From Chara braunii (taxonomy: Eukaryota > Streptophyta > Charophyceae > Charales > Characeae), in assembly GCA_003427395.1 (NCBI GenBank), contig BFEA01000878.1:360321-405416 (forward strand): DNA of 45,096 bases, in the 5' to 3' direction. The notes beneath the pieces are model-generated. The model was given only the letters and a program-made list of their open reading frames with translations. It made no database searches and was not told where the DNA came from. Positions 11,371 to 21,460 of this stretch are shown here, in pieces (the stretch's first letter is position 1; each line of letters starts with the position of its first letter). Both the position numbers and the translations under genes were made by a program.

Positions 11371-11387
11371 GTGGGGGTTTGGTATCA
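11371..11387 (+). other. Polypurine-tract-like sequence
   Basis: GTGGGGGTTTGGTATCA lies directly before the 3' LTR start TGTCGG at 11388, where the plus-strand primer tract should be. It is G-rich but interrupted by T, so it is a weak match to a classical PPT. Confidence 0.4.
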
Positions 11388-13602
11388 TGTCGGAGGGTCC
11401 GACATTCTGGCCCTCATGGGTGTGTCAAATTTACCACACCGGTTTGACGTTCTGACCTGCGGGGTAAGACGTACCCCATTAGCCCAATTTGAAGGAACCA
11501 CGGTCTTGTCCACTCTGTTCAACGGAAAGAGGTTGTGCTACGGGTTATAAGACTCAGGGCACTCATTAGCCCTGAGTCTTCTGACCTTTCCGTAGTCAAT
11601 CTTGGTGAGATCCTACCGCTGAGTTTTTATTTTTTTTTCTTATTTATTTTGTGAAGGGCGAAAATAAAATAAAATAATAATCAGAGAAAATAATAAGCCG
11701 GCCTAAATGGCGACGGTACTGACATTTGTCAAGCCTGAATCCAGACCAGAGGGTGTCTGTCGGGGCTGTATTTTCGCAGCGGGGTCTGGGAACCAGCTCC
11801 ACCAGCGGGACTACTGGACCTGGAATAAGCGTCAACGGTACTACCATCGGACCTGGTCTATTTAGGTAGTACCTTTGGTTCCAGCGACGCGTACGTGTGT
11901 GCTCAGGTGCCACGTGTCGACAGGCTCAACAGCCAGCTGTCGGCCCAGGGAAACGACCACTTGGCCGTTACAAGAGGGACAAAGGTTTAACTTTAGTAGT
12001 TCAGTCTCAACACACTCGAGTGCCGACTAAGGCCGCGTGGCAGACAGAGAGCGACCTGTCGAGCAGCAACGGACATACACTCATGTGTCACTTGATGACC
12101 CGTTGAACTGCCACATGGCGGTTACAGGAGCGGGTTTTTTTACTTTGTCTCTCAGGTTGAACACGCGGGGGGAATACCGTAGCGCAGCTAAGGATACAGG
12201 CTCATGTGGCATATGTCTGACTGAGCGGACTGCCACGAAGTAGACCCAGGGGAACTTTCACCGGGCAGTTACAAACGACACATGCCCGAGACTCAGGCAT
12301 GTGCGGTGCTGCCAGTAGTGAGACGTGAAAAGACTAGCCAGGGTAGCACTGTAATGAGTGTTATGAACGAGAGTAAGTGAGGCCTTCACGGTGAGGCATC
12401 CACAAAAGGGGGAGGTCATGATTATGCGAAAGAAAAGCATGGACAGAGAGGAAGGCACTGATCTAGCGTGGTACGAGAGAAGAGAGAAAGAGAGAGGAAT
12501 GAGCGAGGGAGGTGTTGTCTGCAACAACCAGTGAACCAATAAAAAATTAGTGGATTGCAGCTAATTAAGTTGTAGACTGTCAGACTGCAGCTGATTGGGT
12601 CACAGGCCACCAGACTATAGTTGGTCAGGTTCGTGTCCATTAATCTTCAAATTGTCGACCCACTAGTTGCTGCAGTCAACCAGACTAATTAAATCACTGA
12701 TTCTGTGAGCAACTGGACGACGATGATGAGACCGGCCTACAGATCAAGTGGTAATAAGGCAAACGGACTCTTGTCTCTTGGAAATCAGGCTCCATGCACT
12801 CTTCCTTCCCGTTGATCGGTGTCTAATCAGGTAATTATGGGTTCCCAGCTTGCAAATGAGATGGTGATCTGGCATCAAACTAACTGTCCGTCTCGTTTAT
12901 TTTTTTGGATCTCCCCCCAATCTCATCTTTGAGGATGCTATCAACTACTAACTAACCGTGAACTTCCCTCGCTGAGTCTTGGGTACAGATTTGCGTCGCA
13001 CATCTGAAAATTTATGAGTCTAGGCAGGGAAGCTCTTAGAGAGTGAGTGAAAATAATGGAAGCAACGAATTTCATTTGTCCATATTTATTTGTAATAGGA
13101 TGACAAGGAGATCATATTGAGTGATCCCAATCCCAATACTAGTACAAGTATTAATTATTAATTATTTAATATTTATTTACTTTGAACGTTTGTTGTAGTA
13201 GATGGAAGTCCGTCAGTCTAAAAAACAGCGCAATTAAGTACAAGGAGGACGGGTATATAGTGCAAAATGGGAGATTGATTACCCAAATAACACTGAACAA
13301 ATTAATCTAGCCTGCTTTTCGTAGAAAGGTTCACTAACTACTGTATGTGGATCTAAGCCTCCCCTTCCAATCAAGCCATGAATGCAGGGGAACAGTCAAA
13401 TATTATATTTAATGGATCTGACCCACCTTCCGCGTCACGTTCATTTATCATTACATTCGTTCCAGCAAAGAGAAATGCGGGAAGAAAGAAAGAGAGGCCT
13501 GGTAATTGGATACTAGCAGGACGAAAAGCTTAACTACCACTTTTGATTTGAAGATCGAGAAGATTCATTGTAGTCAACTTAAGCCTACTTGTTGTTAGAG
13601 AG

Positions 13603-13654
<52 letters not shown>
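13603..13654. repeat. Poly(A) run, 52 bases
   Basis: Uninterrupted A run inside the 3' LTR replacing the GA microsatellite of the other LTR. Confidence 0.97.
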
Positions 13655-13656
<2 letters not shown>

Positions 13657-14689
13657 TAGAGAGACAGACAAAGAAAGAGAGAGGAAAATAAGAGATACCT
13701 GTCTGACCAAGAACAAGGGAAAGAGTTGAGAGAGTCTTGGATGGGAGTTTCCGCACGAAATTCTGACACGATAGTGTATTGATAATCGTAACTTTTGATT
13801 GGAGGCATATTTTGGAGATCCGTTTCCACATGCTTTAAGGGCACTGAAAGATACGGAGATTGACCGTTGCGATCTTCGTTCTGATAACGCCATGACATTA
13901 TTAGAGTCGGTCTTCTGACCCGCGAGTGATTTTCTTATTTTGAAATTATTTCAAGATATGAAGTCATGTGATTAGATACCCTTGTCATGAGTCCAATCAC
14001 GGACGATCATCGGAGCCACAAGTGCTTTTTTGAGAGGATTGCACTGTTTCTCCTCTCATTGGTGAGGAAATACCTTATTTATTATTTATTTATTTATTTA
14101 TTTTTATTGCAGTGTATGAGTCCTTGCTACTGTATGATCAAGGAGATCTTTGCTTAGCCACGTGGTTGCAGACAGTGTGTGTTTGCCCAAATTATGATAG
14201 TCACCACCATGATGCTAAAACTTGTGATCGAGCGACTATCGCTTAATCATATGTTAGCGGCAAAGTGAGAGAAGGTCACAAGTGGAAGCTGCGAATGTTG
14301 AGTATCCTTAAATCACTTATTGTTTTTTTTTTTTTTTTTTGAATCATCCTCTAATTGGCAGATCACCGATTCATGTGTCAAGCGACACACTGGCCCTAAG
14401 TGAAGGCCACATGTTGTACACCGCAACCACACTCGAAAAGAGTGATATATTTTATTTATTTATTTTATTATATTCAGTGATTAGCTTCTGATTGGCTAAT
14501 CACGCATACTCTGCGATGTCCGGGCCCTAAGTGAAGGCCACGTATGATCAGGGTGTAGTAATGCAAAAGAGAACATTCAATTTAATCTTATTTATTATTA
14601 TTATTTTTAATGTATTTTATTTTGGCTCTAAGATCAGTCATTGTTTGACTAGTCACTTCTAAGCTCATCAACGACACGGTTGTCATAAG

Positions 14690-14990
14690 TAAAGGCCCCG
14701 TGAAGTACTTGAACAGAGGTTAAGCGGAACTGCACTCTGTGTTCTATTTGAGCAGGGACAGAGCAGCATTACAACCCCTTGTTCTATTCGAACAGGTGGA
14801 AGCAGGGTTGCACTCCGTATTCTAGTTGAACAAGGATGACTCAGACTACACCCCTGTTCAGTATTTGAACAGGGTTTATGCAGGCTGCATTCTTGTATTG
14901 TATATGAGTTGGGACAACACTGGTTGCACCCATGCGTAGTATTTGAGCAGGGGAGTCTGTCGGTTACACCCCTGTGCAGTATACGAACGA
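14690..14990. repeat. 39-bp degenerate repeat array in the 3' LTR
   Basis: Counterpart of 5680-5975, with about eight units. Read on the minus strand it gives a repeated PCSNT-like peptide, which explains the open frame there. Confidence 0.75.
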
Positions 14991-16069
14991 AAAGGGAGGG
15001 GATCAATGTATAGACATGTTGTTGGATATTTCTGTAAAGCTCAAGTTCCCGATGTGCCTTGCACAATGAATAAATGGGACTTTGGCAGTACGGTATCACG
15101 TGTTGTATACGGCGAGTGACGACTTGACTGAGAACAGAAACGACACAGTGAACGAAAATCAATTTGTTCGAGGTCAGACTCAAGACAGGGAACAAATAGA
15201 ATCTGTCTAAAGAAAAGTCTCAGCACTCTAAGCAGTGCACACGTTGTTGAAATCAGACTCAATGCAGTGATCAGAGTACCTCCATGAGTGAGCAGATCTT
15301 GTGTAGTAATCAGCGTGTCACTTTGAGTAAGGACTGGGTTCATGCAGTGAGGGCAGATTAAGGCCAAACACTATGAAGTAACCAGAACATCAAACAGAGT
15401 GCAGCCTAATTCTGAATAGACCCAGAATAGGAAACGGAGGGTGATCCAGATAAGAGCAAATTGCATGAAGTGAATGAAATGTAACACGCATGTGGTAAGA
15501 CTTCAGTGACACATGTTGTGACAGCAGCCAAAGCTGAAGCAGCAGATCACATAGCCTTCACTAGGATCAGACTCCATGCAGTATTTGAGTACTGTTTGGA
15601 TAAAGCCAGACCAGAGCATATCAGAGTCATAACCTATATTCAGACTAGATTAGAGACATGTGTTCGAACCAGACTCAAGGTCGATAATCAAGTCGAACTC
15701 GGATCACTCTCAAGTTTCACTTTTCGAATCGGTTCATGCATACTTCTGAACCAAACTTAGTCACATACTCTAATCGGATTCATGCATTCTTTCAAGTGAG
15801 ACTTTGATGCATATTATGATCAAACGCAGAGGTTGTATAAAGTACTCAATTACATAAGGACCTCAATTGCAGAACTCGGTGCAATTTTCTGCAAGTTTCT
15901 CGGTCAAGCCTACATGCCAACTCAGTTCAGTTTCACCTTAGAAAGTTCAGTTCAGTTCGAGTGCGTTCACTTCAGACTCTGTGAAAATAATTCAATTTAG
16001 TAACCACATTTTATCTCCCTCTCCTCATCTTTTTCCCCATCTCCAGTTTCGTTTTTCTATCTTCCATTT

Positions 16070-16075
16070 CCCCCC

Positions 16076-16140
<65 letters not shown>
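16070..16140. repeat. C-run plus (CT)n microsatellite
   Basis: About 17 C followed by roughly 27 CT units, flanked by two copies of the same ~55-bp pyrimidine-rich sequence. Confidence 0.97.
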
Positions 16141-16149
<9 letters not shown>

Positions 16150-16623
16150 GAAAAATGTTCTTCAGTGTCAGTTAACATCCTCTTGCTAACCATGTTTTCT
16201 CCTCCTCCTCCCCTCATATTTTTCCCCATCTCCAATTTCGTTTCTCCAATGAGGGTTCTTCTCTCTCTCTCTCACCCACTTTCCTCTTCCTCCTTCTCCT
16301 CCCTTTCTTTCTCTGTCTTACAGTTGATCTTCTGTTTCAATCGGAGAACTTACACATGAAATACGGCTTGACATTTTCAAACACAACTCGCGTATAGAGC
16401 CAAATAGAATAAGTTTCTCCTCCTACAATCATTTCAATCGCTGCTACACCTCTCTCCCCTACTCTCTCTTTCTCCCTCAACATTTGGGTTATTTTTGGGC
16501 TATTGCTTGTCCGAACGGTGATGGATTGAACTCCTTCCCCCTTGAACCGCGACTTCGTTCCTTAAAAAAACATAATCTGAAAACGGAGGTTCAAAGAGGG
16601 ACTCCATGAAAGATGGAATCGGT

Positions 16624-16794
16624 CGGTTGTCAATCTAGATGTAGAGGGACTCGATTGGCGCGGACCTCCTTCGATCTTTGGAGGCCCAAAAGAAAATTTG
16701 TGGTCGTCCAATTGTCAGTCCAGCAGCGAGGGAGGGGTCTCTGCCGATCTCTGGAGACGCGAAGAAAGTATGTGGCCGTCCGATTGTCAATCCA
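16624..16794. repeat. Two-and-a-bit tandem repeat units
   Basis: Units start TCGGTTGTCAATC, TCGTCCAATTGTCAGTCC and CCGTCCGATTGTCAATCC. They contain GATCTYTGGAGRC-like sequence followed by AAGAAA and TATGTGG or TTTGTGG. Unit length is 72-81 bp. Open frames across it are repeat-derived. Confidence 0.75.
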
Positions 16795-16913
16795 ACGGAA
16801 TCGGGCCGTAACTGAGGGAGGGCGGGACTCTCTTTGTACACAAGGGGGCGGGGGCTAGAGTGGAGTGTTGTTTTGACGACGACACGTTCACCAGAATCGG
16901 ACGTCAAGACAGT

Positions 16914-16922
16914 AAACCCTAA
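16914..16922 (+). promoter_or_regulatory. Telo-box-like AAACCCTAA
   Basis: AAACCCTAACCCT next to the LINE tail: one telo-box, or about two units of plant telomere repeat. It may be chance, or a trace of telomeric DNA; no promoter can be tied to it. Confidence 0.25.
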
Positions 16923-16971
16923 CCCTCTTCCTCGTCTCTGAGTTCACTGTCTTTATTACTCATGCTCCCCA

Positions 16972-18708
16972 TTTTTATTTTTTTATTTTTTTATTATCGC
17001 GTTTAACTCCTATTAAAAAAAACATTGGATCGAGGCCGGGGATCTCACAATTCGACCCGGAGTTATCTTGGCAGCCTTACTTAGCCAGTTTCGCTTATGT
17101 TCTAAAATTCCTCCAAAACTTATTTTTTCCAGACACAAATCCATCTGTGTTTTTACTTCCAAACTTTTCGAATTGGTCTCTCTATCTCTTTTTCTCTGTT
17201 CTTCTATGCTACTCAGTATTCGATTTTCTCGTATTTCTTAACTACTTCTAGCCTAAATCTAACCTACCTCTAATTCACAGGCCTCCTTCGGCCTGACACC
17301 GGCCTTATTCGGTCGGTTGCAACCTGAGTTCCAAGTACGTGTGACACCCTCCTCCCTCCTCCTTAATGGCCTTCTGTGACCTCCTAAGTCATGGAACTGA
17401 GTGTCCTGGTTCGGGGTCTTGATCTACTTCACATGTTCCTCGGGCTACTATCCTCCTGTAACCAGCGTGAGATGGTCAGGCCCCTGGTAGGATTCACTTC
17501 AGCTAGTTTGTTTTTCCTTGCCACTTAGGTGCTCAGGAACCACCTGCTCTATCGGAAGTTTCCTCTCCCTGACTTCATCTTCCTTCTCCAGTCCGCCTTG
17601 ATTGCTTGTTGGATCCCCATTTTTATCGTCGCCTTGATTTCCAGGTCTGACATCAGTCTGTTGTGTAATCTTGTTGTGTTCTTGTCTGTCCAAATCACTT
17701 CACATATCACTCCTCTGATCACATGTGCCACATACCCCCATCCCACTTTCCCAGATCTGTTCGCTGGCAGGAATCCCAGGAGGACCTATTTTTCGTCTCA
17801 CCTTACCCCTCTTCCTCCCATTTGCTGCCAATGGTATTCCCACCACCTCAAGATTCTTGGAGGCTGGGCATTTCCACCATAAGTGTCTGGTCGACTCACA
17901 TGGCCAGCGACATCTGTTGCATTCCATCTTCATTTGCATACCCTCTACTGAGAAGCCGCACTGTTGATGGGGTCACTACCAGCAGTGACAGTAACCACAA
18001 TAGGCTTACCTGTTTGCTTGTCGTTTGGGAGAATCTTGACCGTACTCCACAGTTTTTTTTTGTGAACCACTGCTCTGATGCTTCCACCTTTTCCCCCAGC
18101 ACCTTCTTCCATCTTGTTGTTGCGACTGCACTTGCCTTCCTCCTTCTAAAGCCTGTTGCATTGTATCCATCTCTTACGCTCTAGTTTAATAAATTTTAAT
18201 TTCCTCACCAGGGTTCGAGTTTCCCTTCCACCTCCAGGCCATCGGGTCGATGTCGAGTTGTCAGATCGGAACCTTCCCTACCTAGATCAGAGTATTCCCT
18301 TCTGCCTCGCCCACTCTAATCTCTGGCGGGTTGTACCATTGTCGTATCGTTTCCTCATTTAGTAAACTCAGCTGGTTTTTATGAGCTCTGCACTCCCATC
18401 TCTCCACCTTGAGGAATCCGCTAGGGAAGATCTCCAGAACTTCCCATGCCATATTTGGTTGTTCCTCGTCTGCAGCCACGTACCAAGTTCCCGGTGGGTC
18501 GAGGCCTTCTGGTTTTAGAAGGGGTGTATTCATACCTCCGGTAAGGCTTGCAACAGATGTTTCCAATTCTCCTCCTCATGGTGTAGCCCTGCGAGTTTCG
18601 CCTTGACTTCAACAATAATTGGTCTCCACCCTTCTAGCTCCATCGACCACAATTCCCTGATTCGTATTATTCCTCTACATACCCATACCAACCCAAATGC
18701 TCTCTGGT

Positions 18709-18711
<3 letters not shown>
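16972..18711 (-). mobile_element. LINE, 5'-truncated, minus strand
   Basis: The T-rich tract 16972-16996 is its poly(A) tail in reverse. The 3' tail (about 17020-17100) is shared with the LINE ending at 24466. Going upstream come a plant LINE terminal motif (VICEVIWTDKN), a zf-RVT-like Cys/His cluster and a segment of ORF2 C-terminal to RT. The copy stops where the CT microsatellite begins at 18712, so reverse transcription or assembly ended there. RT itself is absent. Frame changes show it is dead. Confidence 0.7.
17549..18566 (-). pseudogene. LINE ORF2 C-terminal fragment with zf-RVT motif
   Basis: The minus-strand frame 18282-18566 reads through an ORF2 tail region with WYVAADEEQ and FLKVERWECRAHKNQ. 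Downstream, 17700-17939 carries CNRCRWPCESTRHLWWKCP, i.e. CX2C then HX4C, the zinc-binding pattern of the zf-RVT domain at the end of plant non-LTR polyproteins. A third piece, 17549-17746, holds RGVICEVIWTDKNTTRLHNR, like the plant LINE terminus. The pieces lie in different frames or are separated by stops, so no intact protein is made. zf-RVT is thought to aid RNA or target binding; that role is from family knowledge. Confidence 0.65.

Positions 18712-18769
<58 letters not shown>
18712..18769. repeat. (CT)n microsatellite
   Basis: About 29 CT units, exactly at the 5' truncation of the neighbouring LINE. Confidence 0.98.
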
Positions 18770-18771
<2 letters not shown>

Positions 18772-18809
18772 GAAAAAAAAAACACGAGGAAAAAAAGTGG
18801 AGGAAGTAA

Positions 18810-19469
18810 GGGCCGCGTTCCACTACCCTCGACTTGAAAAATATCTCAAGGGCAGCCCTAAAGGCGCCCTTGAGCCAAAACGTAATTAAAAAATACTAGA
18901 GGCCGTCTTCGTTCGACTACACTCTTCAGTTCCCGCTCGCACAAGGAGCGGGAAAATGTGCGGCCTGGTTCGTTACAGAATTTTCACGAGGTCGTTACTG
19001 GTTTTGGTCCAGGGGACACGGGAATGTCCGCCTTGAACAGCGCCGCAATTCGAATTTTTGTTTGCGGCCTGCACTGTCAGAATTCGAAATTCGAATCGCT
19101 GCGGCCAAGTAACGGGTGTTGTATTCGGGGGAACACCACCCAGGTCCGTCTGTGGACCAGGACAACCGCCATTGGAAATTAAAAACAAAAACAAAAAAAA
19201 ACGGACGGGGGTACTGCATGGAACTTCTAACTACCTCGCGGCGCATGTTGGCGCCATTTTCAAGGAACATCGAGAAAAAATCAGTCGGTCGTGGGAGGTG
19301 ACTTGAAATTTGTCTGCGGATCCTACAACCTCCCTTCAGTTTCGGAGCGGGAGTTTAACCAGGCGGGAACCCTAATCACTTTACAATAGTCGTTAGCAAA
19401 TCTCAAGGGCTTAGTGGAACGACGCCGCCCTTGAGATTTTTCCAAGCCGAGGTTAGTGGAACGAGGTCC
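18810..19469. mobile_element. 660-bp TIR element with TAA duplications (PIF/Harbinger-like MITE)
   Basis: Left end GGGCCGCGTTCCACTACC and right end, reverse complemented, GGACCTCGTTCCACTAAC. Similarity continues for about 45 bases, through CTTGRAAAAATCTCAAGGGC. TAA flanks both ends (18807-18809 and 19470-19472). A 3-bp TWA target duplication and GG-starting TIRs are hallmarks of PIF/Harbinger elements and Tourist MITEs. Inside, CTCAAGGGC and GCCCTTGAG form a local hairpin at each end (18845-18874, 19402-19435). No transposase is visible. Confidence 0.7.
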
Positions 19470-19472
19470 TAA

Positions 19473-19734
19473 GAGTGTGAAGAATTCACTTTCCAAGCTA
19501 ATCCTCTTCCCCCGAACAGAACGCACCCTCATTATTTACAATACTATACTAGCTAAGCGCCCGCGTTGTGGGCGGTGTGGACGGTGCGGGCCACGCCCGC
19601 AGAAATAAGAGTAACTGGCTACGAAGTCCAAGTTTAATTTACGAATTAAAAAAATAACAAATAAAAAAAATAATAAAGTAAGAGAAAGCGCGAGGACAGA
19701 CAGAGATAGACAAAAAAAAAATAGAGATAGATAG

Positions 19735-19765
<31 letters not shown>

Positions 19766-20047
19766 TGGAGATAGATAAATAGATAAATAGACAAAGAGAG
19801 AGAGAAAGAGAGAGAAAAAAAAAAAACATTTCTAAAAATGTGTCTCCATCACCTCTCGACCGTCTAAGCTTGATGACAACTCAACGATTGTGTGTTGAGT
19901 TTTTGTATGACTGGGTTGAACTGTCAAAGCCTCCTTGTCTATGTCCTTCTCTTGAAGGCGCAAATCTTTCCCACCCCATTGTCAACTCTCCCTCAGATAA
20001 ATCATAATGCATAAATCCCCGAGAGATGCAATATACTTTCATCCTTT
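19473..20047. other. Spacer with poly(A) and GATA-rich tract
   Basis: A 29-base A run at 19735-19763 lies among GAGA/GATAGATA sequence. No gene is supported; the minus-strand Phe/Leu/Ser frame is low complexity. Confidence 0.55.
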
Positions 20048-20614
20048 CTACATACGCATTTTCTCTGTTATACCTTCTCGAAGGATTGTCATTTTCTCTC
20101 TTGTAATAGGCGGGACTTTCTCTTCAAGTACCCCTCGGTCATGTGCCCAGTTTTGGTAAGACTGGCGAAACATCTTCACCTTGGAAGACCCGCAAGGGTT
20201 ATTCACCCCTTCTCGACCAAGTATCTGGAAACCATTACTTAGGCAACTAATTGCACCATCTAGAGTGCTCACGGCAACAAGGCATTCACCCTCCCGACCC
20301 TTCGTTCGAGAACCCTTCTTAAGCTCTGGAAGTAAGCAGCCTTCAATAAAGGCTAATACATCTAAGTCGGTGCAATCTTGTAATCCTCGCCTTACTTCGT
20401 TGTGATGGAACCAACAATTAAGAAACCAAAGAACCTTGCCTCTTTCTTGTTCAATAACCTTGCTTACGCCATATTGAGCATTCAACTTTATTGAGTTTAT
20501 CAAGCCTTGAGCATATTGTGCTTGCATGTCTGGAAGTGCAGTACTTGCTGCTTTTTGAATTCCTTGACTTAGCGACCGCTGATTCCAACATATGCTGCAA
20601 CAATTTCGATACAT
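20048..20614 (-). CDS. Tyrosine-recombinase-like protein fragment (core-binding half)
   Basis: 188 codons from ATG at 20612-20614 to a stop at 20048. The middle and C-terminal part reads like the SAM-like core-binding domain of tyrosine recombinases. A helical stretch (DLDVLAFIEGCLLPELK) is followed by AVSTLDGAISCLSNGFQILGREGVNNPCGS, then KMFRQSYQNWAHDRGV and KVPPITREKM. That order (S/T-L-x-x-AIS, G-x-x-NP, then a Pro-Pro-x-T entry into the catalytic domain) is typical. The catalytic domain with R-H-R-Y residues does not follow; the frame ends just where it should begin. Composition is more protein-like than neighbouring frames. It may be an exon, a truncated Crypton- or DIRS-type element, or a domesticated fragment. 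Confidence 0.42.
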   Translation of the reverse strand: MYRNCCSICWNQRSLSQGIQKAASTALPDMQAQYAQGLINSIKLNAQYGVSKVIEQERGKVLWFLNCWFHHNEVRRGLQDCTDLDVLAFIEGCLLPELKKGSRTKGREGECLVAVSTLDGAISCLSNGFQILGREGVNNPCGSSKVKMFRQSYQNWAHDRGVLEEKVPPITREKMTILREGITEKMRM

Positions 20615-20695
20615 TCAAAGACATGTGCAAATAACTTTGTTACCATTTCAAGTCAAAAGTTGCAAGCAGTGTGGGGCACATTGGGTTGGGGTGGA

Positions 20696-21306
20696 GGTGC
20701 TGACCCTTGCAGACCACTTTTCAAAACAAGAAACGTTCATGATTCCGTTTGTTTTTTGTTAAGATCCTCTGTACTTTATCATATTTTGTTGGTACCCCGA
20801 ACATCATTAAAGGACCAACACAGAGAAGCCTTATTAGGGCACATGTCTGTCAGAAAGTAGCGACAGAATTTCTGCCCATTTGCAGCAGCAGCATGACCAT
20901 CTGTTAATACTTGGCCCTTACCAAGGGTCTTGGGCCAGGAGGCCTTGCAACTTGAACTCGTCCGAAACGACGCCGGTATCTCATTTCAATTAGGAACAGG
21001 AAACGTATTTGCTATATTTAGAAAAGAAGTAAGTACCATCGAGGAACTTTGCGCTTGAGTGCTGCTCGGAGCGACGACGAAGACTCCGCTCACGAGGTTT
21101 TTAGTAAGTAACTTGAAGGCTTATTTTTGCAAACATTTGTTGTGCACGTGCGTACGAATTTCGACGGTTCCTGTCCGCCCCATTTCCCGTGGTGCTGGCC
21201 CTTGCAGACCACTTTTCAAAACAAGAAACCTTCATGATTCCTTTTGTTTTTTGTTAAGATCCTCTGTACTTTATCATATCTTGTTAGCACCCCGAACATC
21301 AATAAG
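20696..21306. repeat. Pair of ~115-bp direct repeats
   Basis: 20696-20810 and 21192-21306 share GCAGACCACTTTTCAAAACA through TTTGTTAAGATCCTCTGTAC to CCCCGAACATCA with few differences, about 496 bp apart. The first copy overlaps the Cys-rich frame. The intervening DNA has no clear gene. Confidence 0.8.
20779..20985 (-). other. Possible exon with Cys-rich motif, upstream of the recombinase-like ORF
   Basis: Minus-strand frame open between two stops, with no ATG at its head. It reads GKGQVLTDGHAAAANGQ followed by KFCRYFLTDMCPNKASLCW. The Cys spacing CX7CX6C is reminiscent of a CCCH-type or gag-like zinc motif without a visible His. Its 3' half overlaps a 110-bp segment that is duplicated at 21192-21306. 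It lies on the same strand as 20048-20614 and about 165 bases upstream of it, so both could belong to one gene or element. I do not recognise a family. Confidence 0.28.
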
Positions 21307-21460
21307 CACACACTCGCGCACCTGTGCGCACAAGGAGACATCCAGAAAGAAAAAAAAAAAAGTTTGTCGTCTTGTGGAGTTCGATCTTCATGTGCGGTCA
21401 TCCATATGAACTGTCATGCAGAAACGTATCAGCATTGGTTATACAACAGGAAAATTCTCA

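Larger units (their letters stand above)
8823..11387 (+). other. Internal region of the LTR element, no gag or pol recognised
   Basis: 2.6 kb with no catalytic motif of protease, RT, RNase H or integrase in any frame. It has a short tandem repeat at about 9058-9115 (TTGATCAAAGGTATGCCTTATA twice). Around 9400-9960 GGTC/GACTGACGGGAGGTC phrases recur. A plus-strand Lys/Glu-rich frame (10458-10811) and a minus-strand frame (10538-11041) are open, but neither is convincingly coding. Its size and emptiness fit a LARD-like non-autonomous element. Confidence 0.6.
1947..15998 (+). mobile_element. Giant-LTR non-autonomous LTR retrotransposon (truncated at 3' end)
   Basis: Two long direct repeats, 1947-8799 and 11388-15998, flank a 2.6-kb centre. 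The 5' copy is followed five bases later by a sequence matching 16 of 18 positions of the tRNA-Asp-type primer-binding site used by several plant Ty3/gypsy lineages. The 3' copy begins with TGTCGG, equivalent to TGTTGG at 1947, after a G-rich tract. No gag, protease, RT, RNase H or integrase motif is visible inside, so any movement would need proteins from another element. The repeats differ by scattered substitutions, a short indel near 2107/11550, different microsatellites (4618 versus 13603) and a roughly 450-bp insertion. This is an old copy, not a recent duplication. Confidence 0.75.
11388..15998 (+). repeat. 3' LTR, truncated after about 4.6 kb
   Basis: Begins TGTCGGAGGGTCCGACATTC and follows the 5' LTR until GAAAATAATTCAATTT at 15998 (6984 in the 5' copy), where similarity stops abruptly. 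It lacks the 450-bp foldback insertion and has a poly(A) run where the 5' copy has GA repeats. The missing 1.8 kb includes the LTR end. Minus-strand frames such as 14683-15195 arise from the 39-bp array and are not considered genes. Confidence 0.8.
15999..16971. other. Non-coding junction region
   Basis: Between the broken LTR and the next LINE. It holds a C16(CT)n tract (16070-16140), two copies of a CTCATCTTTTTCCCCATCTCC segment either side of it (about 16005-16060 and 16190-16250), and a tandem repeat at 16624-16794. No gene is supported. Confidence 0.6.

Noticed and set aside
14683-15195. Minus-strand frame of 170 codons inside the 3' LTR with repeated PCSNT peptides
   Set aside because: It is explained by the 39-bp DNA repeat; the counterpart in the other LTR is broken.
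16914-16926. Interstitial telomere repeat
   Set aside because: Only about two units, well within chance; kept only as a low-confidence telo-box.
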